A DNA stretch of 64,000 bases from Albimonas pacifica (GTDB lineage: Bacteria; Pseudomonadota; Alphaproteobacteria; Rhodobacterales; Rhodobacteraceae): contig NZ_FOQH01000004.1 of assembly GCF_900113695.1 (NCBI RefSeq), positions 496,001 through 560,000 on the forward strand. Direction: 5' to 3'. Below, piece by piece: positions 40,713 through 49,084 of the stretch. The translations under genes were made by a program, and so were the position numbers. Positions within the stretch are counted from its first letter, which is position 1. The number at the start of each line of letters is the position of its first letter. The notes below the pieces were generated by a model that had not been told where the DNA came from, did no database searches, and worked only from the letters and a program-made list of their open reading frames with translations.

Positions 40713-41719
40713 CACTCGGTCTCCTCTTTCTTGACCGGCCTCTGCGCCGTCACGGGAGGCGTGCCGTGGGTGTGGAAGGTGTCGATGGTCTTCAGCCCCC
40801 AGGCCTGGCCTTTCAGCCGCTCCTTCTGGGTCCAGACCACGGGCTGCCAGTCGGGGGCGAGGATCAGCCGGGCGCCGGCGTTGGCCAGTTCCACCCGATT
40901 GCCCGCCGGCTCCCAGACGTAGAGGAAGAAGGTCCCCTGCACGGCGTGCTTGTGGGGGCCCGTCTCGATATGCACGCCGTTCTGCAGGAACAGGTCGGCG
41001 GCGCGCAGGATGTCCTCGCGCTGGTCGGCGGCGTAGGTGACGTGATGCAGGCGGCCCCCCATGTCCTTGAACTGGCCGCCGCCATGCTCCTCGGTGCAGG
41101 CGAGATCGTAGGTCTTGTTGTTGATCGTGAACCAGCAACCGCCGAGGCGGCCGTTGTCCAGCTGGATCATCTCGGTCACCCGCGCGCCCAGGCAGGTCTC
41201 CATGAAGCGGCGGAACTCGGTCACGTCCGAGCTGAGCAGGTTCAGGTGGTCGATCCGGCGCGGAGCGGCGCCGGTGAAGGCGGAGGCGGTGTTCTTCAGG
41301 GCGGCCTTCTCGGCCTCCTCCTGCGGCTCCCACCAGCGGGTTTCGTAGTAGATCTCGAAGACGTGGCCGAAGGGGTCCTCGAAGCGGAAGGCCGGGCCGT
41401 GGCCGGGGTCGTCGTCCACCCAGCCGTGGGTCTTGAAGCCCGAGGCCTCGATCGCCGCCGCCCGGCGCGCCAGCGCTTCGGGGCTGGCGGCGCGGTAGGC
41501 GACGTGGCCGACGCCGGTGGTGTCGGCGCGGGTCAGCTTGAGGGAGTGGAACTCGTAATCGTCCCAGGCCCGCAGCCAGGCGGAGCGGCCGTCCTGGTGC
41601 GAGAGCTTCAGACCGAAAACCCGCGTGAAGAAGTCGAGGCTGTCTTCGAACCGGTCCGTCAGCATCTCGACATGGCCCAGGTGGGCGAGATCGAAGGACG
41701 GGTTGGTGGGGGCGGCCAT
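40712..41719 (-). CDS. Two-domain VOC extradiol dioxygenase (catechol 2,3-dioxygenase-like)
   Basis: 335-residue vicinal-oxygen-chelate protein with two glyoxalase-like domains (about 9-130 and 153-300). In the second domain the Fe(II) ligands are predicted as His158 (RRIDHLNLL), one of the His pair 225/226 (RLHHVTY) and Glu277 (NRVELAN), the type I extradiol set. The embedded position between galB and galC suggests it opens the ring that feeds them. LigAB/GalA-type enzymes, which normally do this, belong to a different fold and are absent here. Substrate unknown; a carboxylated catechol is the likely class. Confidence 0.9.
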   Translation of the reverse strand: MAAPTNPSFDLAHLGHVEMLTDRFEDSLDFFTRVFGLKLSHQDGRSAWLRAWDDYEFHSLKLTRADTTGVGHVAYRAASPEALARRAAAIEASGFKTHGWVDDDPGHGPAFRFEDPFGHVFEIYYETRWWEPQEEAEKAALKNTASAFTGAAPRRIDHLNLLSSDVTEFRRFMETCLGARVTEMIQLDNGRLGGCWFTINNKTYDLACTEEHGGGQFKDMGGRLHHVTYAADQREDILRAADLFLQNGVHIETGPHKHAVQGTFFLYVWEPAGNRVELANAGARLILAPDWQPVVWTQKERLKGQAWGLKTIDTFHTHGTPPVTAQRPVKKEETE

Positions 41720-41801
41720 GGCGTCTCCTGTCGGTTGTCTGGTCCGCCGGGGCGCGGCGGAAGCCGGCCCCGACGGCGAACGGGTCCTGGGATCCCGCGC
41801 G

Positions 41802-42209
41802 TCAGCCGCGGCCCTTGCGCAGGGCGTCCACCGCCAGCGCGCCGGGCCCGACCGCGGCGAGCATCAGCAGCGCGAAGCAGTAGATCACCGCGGACTCGCC
41901 GCCGTTGACGAAGGGATAGAAGCCCTTCGGCGCATACATGATGAAGTAGGCGAAGGCGGACAGGCCGCTGAGGATGAAGGCCGAGAACCGCGCGTAGAGG
42001 CCGATGGCCAGCAGCGTGCCGAAGATCAGCTCCAGCACCCCCGCGACGCCGGAGAGCTGGAACAGCCCGACCGCGTTCATCGGATGCTCGGGGAAGCCCA
42101 GGTGCTTGATCGTGCCATGCTCGAGCAGCAGCAGGCCCAGGACGATCCGCGTCGCCCCAACGATCCAGGGGCGCAGGGGATCGAGGAACTTCAGGTCGAG
42201 GAACGACAT
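41802..42209 (-). CDS. DoxX-family membrane protein
   Basis: 135 residues with four predicted helices and the DoxX features RIVLGLLLLEHGTIKH near the N-terminus and GLYARFSAFILSGLSAFAYF. DoxX proteins are small inner-membrane proteins of uncertain biochemical role, sometimes linked to redox or thiosulfate metabolism. Here it lies between galB and the extradiol dioxygenase gene, 30 and 82 bp away, so it is cotranscribed with aromatic catabolism genes. A role in protecting or supplying the dioxygenase is only a guess. Confidence 0.88.
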   Translation of the reverse strand: MSFLDLKFLDPLRPWIVGATRIVLGLLLLEHGTIKHLGFPEHPMNAVGLFQLSGVAGVLELIFGTLLAIGLYARFSAFILSGLSAFAYFIMYAPKGFYPFVNGGESAVIYCFALLMLAAVGPGALAVDALRKGRG

Positions 42210-42239
42210 GGACGTCTCCTTCTTTGCGGCGCTGTGCGA

Positions 42240-42986
42240 TCAGAGCTCGTCGACGGTGCGGGGGAAGATCGACTCGAACCCCTCCGCATACTTGCAGTCG
42301 CGCCCGCCGGACTGGCCGCCCGAGTTGCGCTTGAAGTGGTTGGCCCGGTTGATCGCGACGCGGGTGTAGTACTCCCACAGGTGCTCCTGGCCCTGCATGC
42401 ACTCGATGGCGGCGCGCTTCTTCTCCCACACCGGGGTGATGTCGAGGAAGGTGTCGGGCTTCCAGCCCATCTGCTCGGTCTGATGCGGCTCGAACAGGTA
42501 GAGCTGCGGAGCGCCGAGGACCTTCTCGCCCGGATTGTGCCCCCAGGCCTGGGCGATCATCCGGCACTCCAGCGCCACCTGCGTCGCGTACATGTGGTCG
42601 GTGTTGTAGGGGTCGTACTTGGAGTGGGAGAGCATGAAGCTCGGCTGCACCTTGCGGATCACCTCGACCACGCGGTCCTTGTCCGCGCGGCCCAGCTCCA
42701 GCGGGTAGTCGCCGAGGTCGAGGCACACCAGGTCATGGACGCCCAGCGCCTCGGCCGCCTGCTCGGCCTCCGCCCGGCGGGCGTCCTTCACACGCTGGAG
42801 GGTCATCCCCTCCTGCTTCCACAGCTTGGCGCTCTCGCCGCGCTCGCCGAAGGACAGGCACAGGACCGTGACCTCGTAGCCCTTCGCCGCGTGCAGCGCG
42901 ATGGCGCCGCCGCAGCGCCAGACGAAGTCGGCGGCATGAGCGGAGATCACGAGGGCGGACCTGGGGGCGGTCTTGGGGGCGGTCAT
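42240..42986 (-). CDS. galB: 4-oxalomesaconate hydratase (PIG-L/LmbE-like)
   Basis: 248-residue zinc hydratase of the PIG-L fold that converts 4-oxalomesaconate to 4-carboxy-4-hydroxy-2-oxoadipate. The diagnostic GalB version of the metal motif, SAHAADFVWRCGGA, replaces AHPDDE. Other GalB blocks are CLSFGERGESAKLW, VQPSFMLSHSKYDPYNTDH, FEPHQTEQ, PDTFLDITPVW and QEHLWEYYTRVA. ATG 42986 has GAGGA upstream. It is first in the minus-strand gal operon and divergent from the oxidoreductase gene at 43193. Confidence 0.94.
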   Translation of the reverse strand: MTAPKTAPRSALVISAHAADFVWRCGGAIALHAAKGYEVTVLCLSFGERGESAKLWKQEGMTLQRVKDARRAEAEQAAEALGVHDLVCLDLGDYPLELGRADKDRVVEVIRKVQPSFMLSHSKYDPYNTDHMYATQVALECRMIAQAWGHNPGEKVLGAPQLYLFEPHQTEQMGWKPDTFLDITPVWEKKRAAIECMQGQEHLWEYYTRVAINRANHFKRNSGGQSGGRDCKYAEGFESIFPRTVDEL

Positions 42987-43078
42987 GGCGGTCCTCCTCG
43001 GGGCGCGCGGGGTCGTTTCGATGCCGCGGTGATCCCATGGCGACGCGGCGGGCGACAATTCGGAAGAGGGGTCGTCAG

Positions 43079-43097
43079 CATAAGTTTCCGCTATATG
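43079..43097. promoter_or_regulatory. Dyad CATAAG...TATATG in the galB/oxidoreductase divergent promoter
   Basis: GCATAAGTTTCCGCTATATGG lies midway in the 206-bp divergent region. It has an imperfect CATA-N11-TATG dyad and contains GCATAAG, the complement of CTTATGC found at 31712 and 45313. A LysR-type site is the best guess. Confidence 0.45.
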
Positions 43098-43192
43098 GGC
43101 TGGAGACAGCCCGCGCGCGCGCCTAGCGTCCGGGCGCCGCGCGGAGGCGATTCCGCCGCCGCCCGCCCGTGCCGCCAGCAAGGAGACGCGCC

Positions 43193-44083
43193 ATGTCCGA
43201 TGCATCCGACAACAAGCCCGCCGTGGCCTTCGTGGGCTTCGGCGAGGCCGCGCTGGCGTTCCTCTCGGGCTGGGCCGAGGACCGGCCGGCCCATGTCGCG
43301 GCCTACGACGTGAAGACGGAAGATCCCGCGGCGGCGGCGGCGATGCGCGCCCGCTATGCCGAGGCCGGGGCGACCGGCGCCGACACGCCGGCGCAGGCGC
43401 TGGCCGGCGCGCAGGCCGCGTTCTGCGTGGTGACCGCGGATCGGGCGCTCGAGGCCGCGCAGGCGGCCGCCGCGGCCGGGATCCCGCCCGGCCTGCTTTG
43501 GTTCGACTGCAATTCCTGCGCGCCCGACACCAAGCGGGCCGCTGCGGAGGTCGTCGAGGCGGCGGGCGGGCGCTATGTCGACGTCGCCGTCATGGCGCCG
43601 GTGCATCCCAAGAGGCATCGCGTGCCGCTGCTGGTCTCGGGGCCCCATGCGGCCGAGGCGGTCGCCGTGCTGGAGGCGCTGGGAATGAACCCGGCCATCG
43701 CCGGCGAGGGGGTGGGCGAGGCCTCGGCGATCAAAATGGTGCGCTCGGTGATGATCAAGGGGATGGAGGCGCTGACGACCGAATGCTTCCTCGCCGCCCG
43801 CAGGGCAGGGGTGGAGGAGCGGGTGATCGCCTCGCTGCTGGCCTCGGACCCCGAGGTGAACTGGCCGAAGCGCGGCGCCTACAACCTGGAGCGCATGATG
43901 GTCCACGGCGCCCGCCGCGCGGCCGAGATGCGCGAGGTCGCCCTCACCGTGCAGGCGCTTGGCCTGCCCCCGCGGATGGCCGCCGCCACCGCGGAATGGC
44001 AGGACGACGTGGCCCGGCTGGGCGCGGAACCGGGGGAGGAGGACCTGATCGCCCGCGTGGACGCGGTGCTGGCCAGGCTGTGA
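43193..44083 (+). CDS. NAD(P)-dependent oxidoreductase, 6-phosphogluconate dehydrogenase-like with DUF1932
   Basis: 296 residues. An N-terminal Rossmann domain (VAFVGFGEAALAFLSGW) and the beta-hydroxyacid-dehydrogenase-like catalytic Lys region (AIKMVRSVMIKGMEALTTE) precede a C-terminal DUF1932 helical domain. A dehydrogenase is needed in the protocatechuate 4,5 route to turn the ring-cleavage semialdehyde into pyrone dicarboxylate. LigC, which does this elsewhere, is a different family, so the assignment of that step to this protein is open. AAGGAG precedes ATG 43193. It is cotranscribed with the LysR gene 10 bp on. Confidence 0.88.
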   Translation: MSDASDNKPAVAFVGFGEAALAFLSGWAEDRPAHVAAYDVKTEDPAAAAAMRARYAEAGATGADTPAQALAGAQAAFCVVTADRALEAAQAAAAAGIPPGLLWFDCNSCAPDTKRAAAEVVEAAGGRYVDVAVMAPVHPKRHRVPLLVSGPHAAEAVAVLEALGMNPAIAGEGVGEASAIKMVRSVMIKGMEALTTECFLAARRAGVEERVIASLLASDPEVNWPKRGAYNLERMMVHGARRAAEMREVALTVQALGLPPRMAAATAEWQDDVARLGAEPGEEDLIARVDAVLARL

Positions 44084-44093
44084 GCCGCGCCCG

Positions 44094-45308
44094 ATGACGC
44101 CCTCCGCCTCGCCTGACGCGCTCGAGATCTCGCGCAACCTGCGCCACCTGCGGGTGTTCCTCGAGGTGGCGGACGCCGGCTCGCTGACCCTGGCGGCGGA
44201 GCGGGCGCATGTCTCCCAACCCGCGGTCACCCAGGCGATCAACAAGCTGGAGCGCCAGGCGGGCGGCGACCTGTTCCGCCGCACCCGCCAGGGGTTCTTC
44301 CTGACCGAGCGCGGCGAGGTGCTGGCCCTGCGGGTGCGCCGGGCGCTGGCGCGGCTGGATCCGGCGCTGGTCGAGGTCTCGCCCCGGCTGCGCCTGACCG
44401 CCTCGGCCGCGCAGCTCCACGCGCTGATCGGGGTCTGCGAGGCGGAGAACTTCACCCTCGCGGCCCGCAAGCTGGGCCTGGCGCAGCCCACCGTGCACCG
44501 GGCGGTGACCCAGTTGGAGCAGGAGGCGGCCCGCGCGCTGTTCGAACGAACGAGCTTCGGCATCGTCCCCACGCGCCCCTGCCAGGCGCTGGCGCAGGCC
44601 GCGCGTCTGGCGTTTTCCGAGCTGGACCAGGCGGATGCGGACCTCGCCGAGCATGACGGACGCGAGGGGGGGCGGGTGGTCGTGGGCGCCCTGCCGCTGT
44701 CGCGCTCGGTGATCCTGCCGCGCGCGCTGGCGGAGTTCCGCCGCCGTCGTCCGGTGCAGCCGATCACCGTGCACGACGGGCTCTACGAGGACCTGCTGGC
44801 GGGGCTGCGACGAGGCGAGATCGACTTCATCCTCGGCGCCCTGCGCCAACCCGCCCCTATCGCCGACGTGCGCCAGGAACCGCTGTTCGAGGACCGGCTG
44901 GCGGTGCTCGCCCGCAGGGACCACCCGCTGGCGGGACGCCGCGGCCTGACCATGGCCGACCTCGCCGGCGAGGGCTGGGTGGTGACCCGGCGCGGCGTTC
45001 CCTCCCGCGACCAGTTCGACGCGGCCTTCGCCAGCCGGGGCCTGCCCGCCCCCGAGCGGCTGCTGGAGACCGGTTCGATCCTGCTGATGCGCGAGATCCT
45101 GTCGGCTTCCGACGACCTCGGCTGCATCTCCGGCGTGCAGGCGGAGGCGGAGGTCTCGAAAGGGCTGCTGGCGCGGCTGGACGTGGCCGAGGACTGGCCC
45201 GGCCGCCCCATCGGCCTGACCCTGCGCCGCGACTGGCAGCCGACGCGGGCCCAGGACGAACTGATGGCGCTTATCCGGAAACACGCGTCGGAGGCGGCCC
45301 CGCGCTAG
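44094..45308 (+). CDS. LysR-type regulator with two tandem DNA-binding domains
   Basis: 404 residues, about 100 longer than a normal LysR protein. Residues 14-73 form a first winged helix (LRHLRVFLEVADAGSLTLAA, SQPAVTQAINKLERQ). Residues 103-165 form a second (QLHALIGVCEAENFTLAARK, AQPTVHRAVTQLEQEA). A single LysR effector domain follows (GGRVVVGALPLSRSVILPRAL). Both helix-turn-helix copies keep the hydrophobic pattern and the recognition-helix S/T-x-V, so neither is obviously dead. It is flanked by the oxidoreductase gene and the TRAP operon, probably its targets along with the gal operon. Confidence 0.92.
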   Translation: MTPSASPDALEISRNLRHLRVFLEVADAGSLTLAAERAHVSQPAVTQAINKLERQAGGDLFRRTRQGFFLTERGEVLALRVRRALARLDPALVEVSPRLRLTASAAQLHALIGVCEAENFTLAARKLGLAQPTVHRAVTQLEQEAARALFERTSFGIVPTRPCQALAQAARLAFSELDQADADLAEHDGREGGRVVVGALPLSRSVILPRALAEFRRRRPVQPITVHDGLYEDLLAGLRRGEIDFILGALRQPAPIADVRQEPLFEDRLAVLARRDHPLAGRRGLTMADLAGEGWVVTRRGVPSRDQFDAAFASRGLPAPERLLETGSILLMREILSASDDLGCISGVQAEAEVSKGLLARLDVAEDWPGRPIGLTLRRDWQPTRAQDELMALIRKHASEAAPR

Positions 45309-45312
45309 CCGG

Positions 45313-45319
45313 ATCTTAT
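45313..45319. promoter_or_regulatory. CTTATGC element upstream of the TRAP operon
   Basis: A CTTATGCCGG string lies 120 bp before dctP, identical over 10 bp to the right half of the dyad at 31702-31716 plus its flank. It is a candidate shared half-site; no clear partner half is seen beside it. Confidence 0.35.
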
Positions 45320-45440
45320 GCCGGGGGCGCGGCTTCGAATTGGCCGTGGCGCGCGCCCGGGGCGATGAATGCCCCCCGTCGGTCCGCGGCGACCCGCGGC
45401 GCCCGGCGCCCTGCAGCCTCATCGTTTGGGAGGAACGAGC

Positions 45441-46430
45441 GTGCGTTTCGCAGTCCCCGTCGCCACCGCCGCGGTCCTGGGCCTCCAGGCCCTCGCCGCC
45501 GCCCCCGCCGTCGCCGCCGAGGAGCTGAAGTTCGCCAACTTCATGCCCGCCGGCCATCCCTACGTCGCCTCGACCTTCCAGCCCTTCGCCGACGCCGTCG
45601 CCGAGGCCACCGGCGGCGAGGTCACCGTCACGCTCTACAACGGCGGCGAACTGGGCGGCGGCCCGGTCGAGCAGTATTCCCGCGTCGTCGACGGCGTGAC
45701 CGAGCTCGCCATCGGCCTGCCGGGCTACACCGCCTCCAGCTTTCCGCTGACGCTGACCACCGAGCTGCCGGGCCTGATCGAGGAGAAGACCGGCACCGAG
45801 GAGATCTGGTCGAACATCGACCTGTTCCTGCCCGAGTATCGCCGCGTGGTCCTCGTGGCGCTGTGGTCGTCGGCCGAGAACGTGCTCTACACCCGCGACA
45901 AGGCCGTCCACAGCCCCGACGACATCAAGGGCCTGAAGATCCGCGTCCCCTCCCGCAACGCCGGCCTGCTGGTCGAGGCCTGGGGCGGGGTCCCCGTCTC
46001 GATGCCGGTGCCGGAGATCTACAACGCGATGCAGACCGGCGTGATCGACGGCGCGATGATCGACGGCACCGCCACCAAGGCCTTCAAGCTGGGCGAGGTC
46101 GCGAACTTCCTGACCGTGGGCATGGAGACCACCAACTCGCCCTTCTTCATCCTGATGAACCGCGACGTGGCCGACGAGCTCTCGGGCGAGCAGCTCGAGG
46201 CGATCGAGGCGGCCGGCAAGCAGGCCTCGCTGAACGGCTCGGCCATGCAGCAGAAGGTCGCCGCCGACGGGATCGAGAGCTTCGCCGCCATGGAGGGCAA
46301 GACCCTGATCCGGCTCAGCGACGCGGAGGCCGCGAAGTTCGACGCGCTGGCCGAAGGGATGATGGAGACGCTCGTGGCCGGCATGGACGCGAAGCAGAAA
46401 GCCGTCGTCGACGCGCTGAAGGCGAACTGA
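45441..46430 (+). CDS. dctP: TRAP transporter substrate-binding protein, DctP family
   Basis: 329-residue periplasmic binding protein. A signal peptide is cleaved near AAPAVAAEE. DctP-family features are LKFANFMPAGHPYVAS, the substrate-anchoring Arg in LKIRVPSRNAG and the helix-linker EIYNAMQTGVIDGAMID. The start is GTG 45441 with GGGAGGA 6 bp upstream; upstream in-frame codons lack a ribosome site. It is first in a dctPQM operon. Neighbouring pathway genes suggest an aromatic or carboxylic acid ligand, not proven. Confidence 0.93.
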   Translation: MRFAVPVATAAVLGLQALAAAPAVAAEELKFANFMPAGHPYVASTFQPFADAVAEATGGEVTVTLYNGGELGGGPVEQYSRVVDGVTELAIGLPGYTASSFPLTLTTELPGLIEEKTGTEEIWSNIDLFLPEYRRVVLVALWSSAENVLYTRDKAVHSPDDIKGLKIRVPSRNAGLLVEAWGGVPVSMPVPEIYNAMQTGVIDGAMIDGTATKAFKLGEVANFLTVGMETTNSPFFILMNRDVADELSGEQLEAIEAAGKQASLNGSAMQQKVAADGIESFAAMEGKTLIRLSDAEAAKFDALAEGMMETLVAGMDAKQKAVVDALKAN

Positions 46431-46435
46431 GGGCC

Positions 46436-46948
46436 ATGGCCCCCGGATCTTCGGACAGGAACGTCGCCCGGTCGAACTGGTTCGACCGGGCGACGCTCGG
46501 CCTCGCCTGGGTCGGCGTGGGCTGCATGCTGTTCCTCGCCGCGGTGATCTTCGTCAGCGTGGTGATGCGCTACCTGCTGGACGCGCCGATGCTGGGGGCG
46601 AACGAGATCATCCAGCTGACCGCCGTGGCGCTGGTGATGGCGGGCCTGCCCTGGTGCACCGCGCAGGGCGCCCATGTCGGCGTCGACGTCTTCGACCGCG
46701 CGCTGGGGCGCGCAGGGCGGATGTTCGGAGACCTGCTCTGCGCCGCGCTGGCGATCGTCGTGCTGGGGATGCTGGCGCGCCGGGCGGTCTGGAAGGCGCT
46801 GGACGCCCTGGAGTTCGAGGACGCCACCAACATGCTGGGCCTGCCGATCTGGCCGTTCTACGCGGTGCTGGCGGCGGGCGCCGCGCTGTCCGCGCTGGCC
46901 TTCGCGATGCGGGCCTGGGCGCTGATTTCGGGGAAGGTCGAGCCATGA
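46436..46948 (+). CDS. dctQ: TRAP transporter small permease, DctQ family
   Basis: 170 residues with four predicted membrane helices, the DctQ layout. Typical features are FVSVVMRYLLDAPMLGANEI near the first loop and PWCTAQGAHVGVDVF in the second. ATG 46436 follows the dctP stop by 5 bp and the 3' end overlaps dctM by 4 bp. It forms the membrane complex with DctM. Confidence 0.92.
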   Translation: MAPGSSDRNVARSNWFDRATLGLAWVGVGCMLFLAAVIFVSVVMRYLLDAPMLGANEIIQLTAVALVMAGLPWCTAQGAHVGVDVFDRALGRAGRMFGDLLCAALAIVVLGMLARRAVWKALDALEFEDATNMLGLPIWPFYAVLAAGAALSALAFAMRAWALISGKVEP

Positions 46949-48249
46949 CGCCTGTCGCCGCAGGCCTGTGGGGCATCGCCGCCCTCTTCGCGCTGATGGC
47001 GCTGCGCACGCCGGTCGCCTTCGCGATGCTGTTCGTGGGCTTCTTCGGCATGTGGGCGCTGGAGGGCGAGCGCGCCGCCACCGCCCTGATCCTGACCGAG
47101 AGCTATTCCGCGGTCTCCGGCTACACCCTGGTCGTGGTCCCGATGTTCGTGCTGCTGGGCAACGTGGCCTCGGCCGCGGGCTTCTCCCGCGGGCTCTACG
47201 ACGCGGCCAACGCCTGGGTGGGGCGGTTCCGCGGGGGGCTGGCCTCGGCGTCGGTGATCGGCTGCGCGGCGTTCTCGGCGGTGTCGGGATCGTCGGTGGC
47301 CACGGCCGTCACCCTGGGGAAGGTGGCGCTGCCGGAGATGCGGCGGCTGGGCTACGGGGATGGGCTCGCCACCGGGGCCGTGGCGGCGGGAGGGACGCTG
47401 GGGTTCCTGATCCCGCCGTCCACCGGCTTCGTCCTCTACGCGATCCTGACCGAGGAATCGATCGGCCGCCTGTTCATGGCCGGCATCCTGCCGGGCCTGC
47501 TGATGTCCGCGCTGTTCATCGCCGCCGTCTGGCTGGTGGTGCTGCGCCGGCCCGAGATCGGCCCGCGGGGCGAGGCGGCCTCGTTCGCCGAGCGCCTGCG
47601 GCTGCTGGCCCGCGCCGCGCCGCTGCTGGCGATCATCGTGATCTCGATCGGGGGCATCTACATCGGCGCCTTCACGCCGGTCGAGGCCTCGGGCATCGGC
47701 GCGGTCCTGGTGATCGCGCTGGCCTTCGCGAGCCGGGCGATGAGCGGGGCGGCGTTCCGGGCCGCGCTGCTCGACACGCTGAAGACCTCGGCGATGCTCT
47801 ACATGATCGTGATCGGGGCGAACGTGCTGAACCCGTTCCTGGCCGTCACCCGCATCCCCGCCACGCTGGGCGAGGGGCTGGGCGGCCTCGGGCTGGGGCC
47901 CTACGGCATGCTCGCCGTCATCATCCTGGCCTACGTGGTGATGGGGATGTTCATGGACGGGCTGTCGATGCTGGTGATCTCGATCCCCATCGTCTACCCG
48001 ATGATCGTCGGCGCCGGCTTCGACCCGATCTGGTTCGGCGTGGTGGCCGTGATCGTGATCGAGATGGGCATGATCACCCCGCCGGTGGGACTGAACGTCT
48101 TCGTGGTCCGAGGGGTCGCGGGCGACGTGCCCCTGACCACGATCTTCCGGGGGATCATGCCGTTCCTCGCCGCGATGCTCCTGACGCTGCTGCTGATCAT
48201 CGCTTTCCCCGACATCGCGCTGCTGATCCCGAACTCGATGTTCGACTGA
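46945..48249 (+). CDS. dctM: TRAP transporter large permease, DctM family
   Basis: 434-residue sodium-coupled permease with about 11-12 helices. DctM-family blocks are VVVPMFVLLGNVASAAG, AFSAVSGSSVATAVTLG, GGTLGFLIPPSTGFVLYAI, FTPVEASGIGA and MFMDGLSMLVISIPIVYP. The ATG overlaps the dctQ stop (ATGA). A clear intrinsic terminator follows the gene. Confidence 0.95.
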   Translation: MTPVAAGLWGIAALFALMALRTPVAFAMLFVGFFGMWALEGERAATALILTESYSAVSGYTLVVVPMFVLLGNVASAAGFSRGLYDAANAWVGRFRGGLASASVIGCAAFSAVSGSSVATAVTLGKVALPEMRRLGYGDGLATGAVAAGGTLGFLIPPSTGFVLYAILTEESIGRLFMAGILPGLLMSALFIAAVWLVVLRRPEIGPRGEAASFAERLRLLARAAPLLAIIVISIGGIYIGAFTPVEASGIGAVLVIALAFASRAMSGAAFRAALLDTLKTSAMLYMIVIGANVLNPFLAVTRIPATLGEGLGGLGLGPYGMLAVIILAYVVMGMFMDGLSMLVISIPIVYPMIVGAGFDPIWFGVVAVIVIEMGMITPPVGLNVFVVRGVAGDVPLTTIFRGIMPFLAAMLLTLLLIIAFPDIALLIPNSMFD

Positions 48250-48272
48250 TCCCGCGCGGGGCGCGAAACGCA

Positions 48273-48302
48273 AAGGGCGGGTCCGAGGACCCGCCCTTCT
48301 TC
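48273..48302. terminator. Intrinsic terminator between dctM and the convergent hydrolase gene
   Basis: A perfect 12-bp stem (48273-48284 with 48287-48298) is followed on the plus strand by CTTCTTCGTT and preceded by GCAAA on the minus side. It can serve the plus-strand TRAP operon and, less well, the minus-strand operon ending at 48347. Confidence 0.85.
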
Positions 48303-48346
48303 GTTCCGCCCTGCACCACGCCCGGCCCGAGAGCCGGCGCCGGCGA

Positions 48347-49003
48347 TCAGCCGAGATGCCCGCGCAGGAACGCCAGGCTGCGCTCATGCGCCAGCGCCGC
48401 GGCGTCGGGCGCGTAGCTGGGCCGGGCGTCGTTGGCGAAGGCGTGGCCGGCCTCGTACATGTGGATCTCCCACTCCGGCAGGGCGGCCTTGGCCTCCTCC
48501 AGCATCGCGGGGGGGACATGGTCGTCGGTCGTGCCGAAATGGCCCAGCATCGGGGCCTTCAGCGGCGCGTCGAGATACTGGGGAAGGCGGGTGCCGTAGA
48601 AGGCGATCCCCCCGGCCACGTCCAGCTTCTGCGCGGCGCGCAGCGCGAGGCCCCCGCCCCAGCAGAAGCCCATCACGGCCGTCTTCAGACCGCGCGCCGA
48701 CAGCGCCTGCACGGCGGCGTCCATGTCGAGCATGGTCTTGTCGAGATCCGCGGCCAGCATCAGGTCGCGCCCGATCGGGCCCTTGTCGAAGGGCACCACC
48801 GTGCCCGGCGCCTGGCGGTCGAACAGGGCGGGGATCGCCACGACGTAGCCTTCGGCCGCGTATTTCGCGGCGACGCCCTTCAGCTGGTCGGTGACCCCGA
48901 AGATCTCCTGCAGGATCACCAGCCCGCCGCGCGGGGCGCCCGCGGGCTCCTCGATCCAGCAGTCCAGGACCTGGCCGTCGGCGGCGGTCAGTTTCGTCAT
49001 CAT
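48347..49003 (-). CDS. Dienelactone hydrolase family protein
   Basis: 218-residue alpha/beta hydrolase of the dienelactone hydrolase family. The Cys nucleophile is in GFCWGG, the Asp in GTTDDHVP and the His in EAGHAFAND; ILQEIFGV is the characteristic N-terminal block. Dienelactone hydrolases act on lactones of aromatic degradation, but most relatives are general esterases. It is last in the LigI-TRAP-TAXI operon, 81 bp after the TAXI gene. ATG 49003 and ATG 49000 are adjacent. Cytoplasmic. Confidence 0.92.
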   Translation of the reverse strand: MMTKLTAADGQVLDCWIEEPAGAPRGGLVILQEIFGVTDQLKGVAAKYAAEGYVVAIPALFDRQAPGTVVPFDKGPIGRDLMLAADLDKTMLDMDAAVQALSARGLKTAVMGFCWGGGLALRAAQKLDVAGGIAFYGTRLPQYLDAPLKAPMLGHFGTTDDHVPPAMLEEAKAALPEWEIHMYEAGHAFANDARPSYAPDAAALAHERSLAFLRGHLG

Positions 49004-49084
49004 CTCGGGTCGCTCCGATGCGTATCGATGAGGGGAAAACGCGACGGGGGCCCCGCCCTGCGGGACCCCCGGGTCAGGCGGCGA

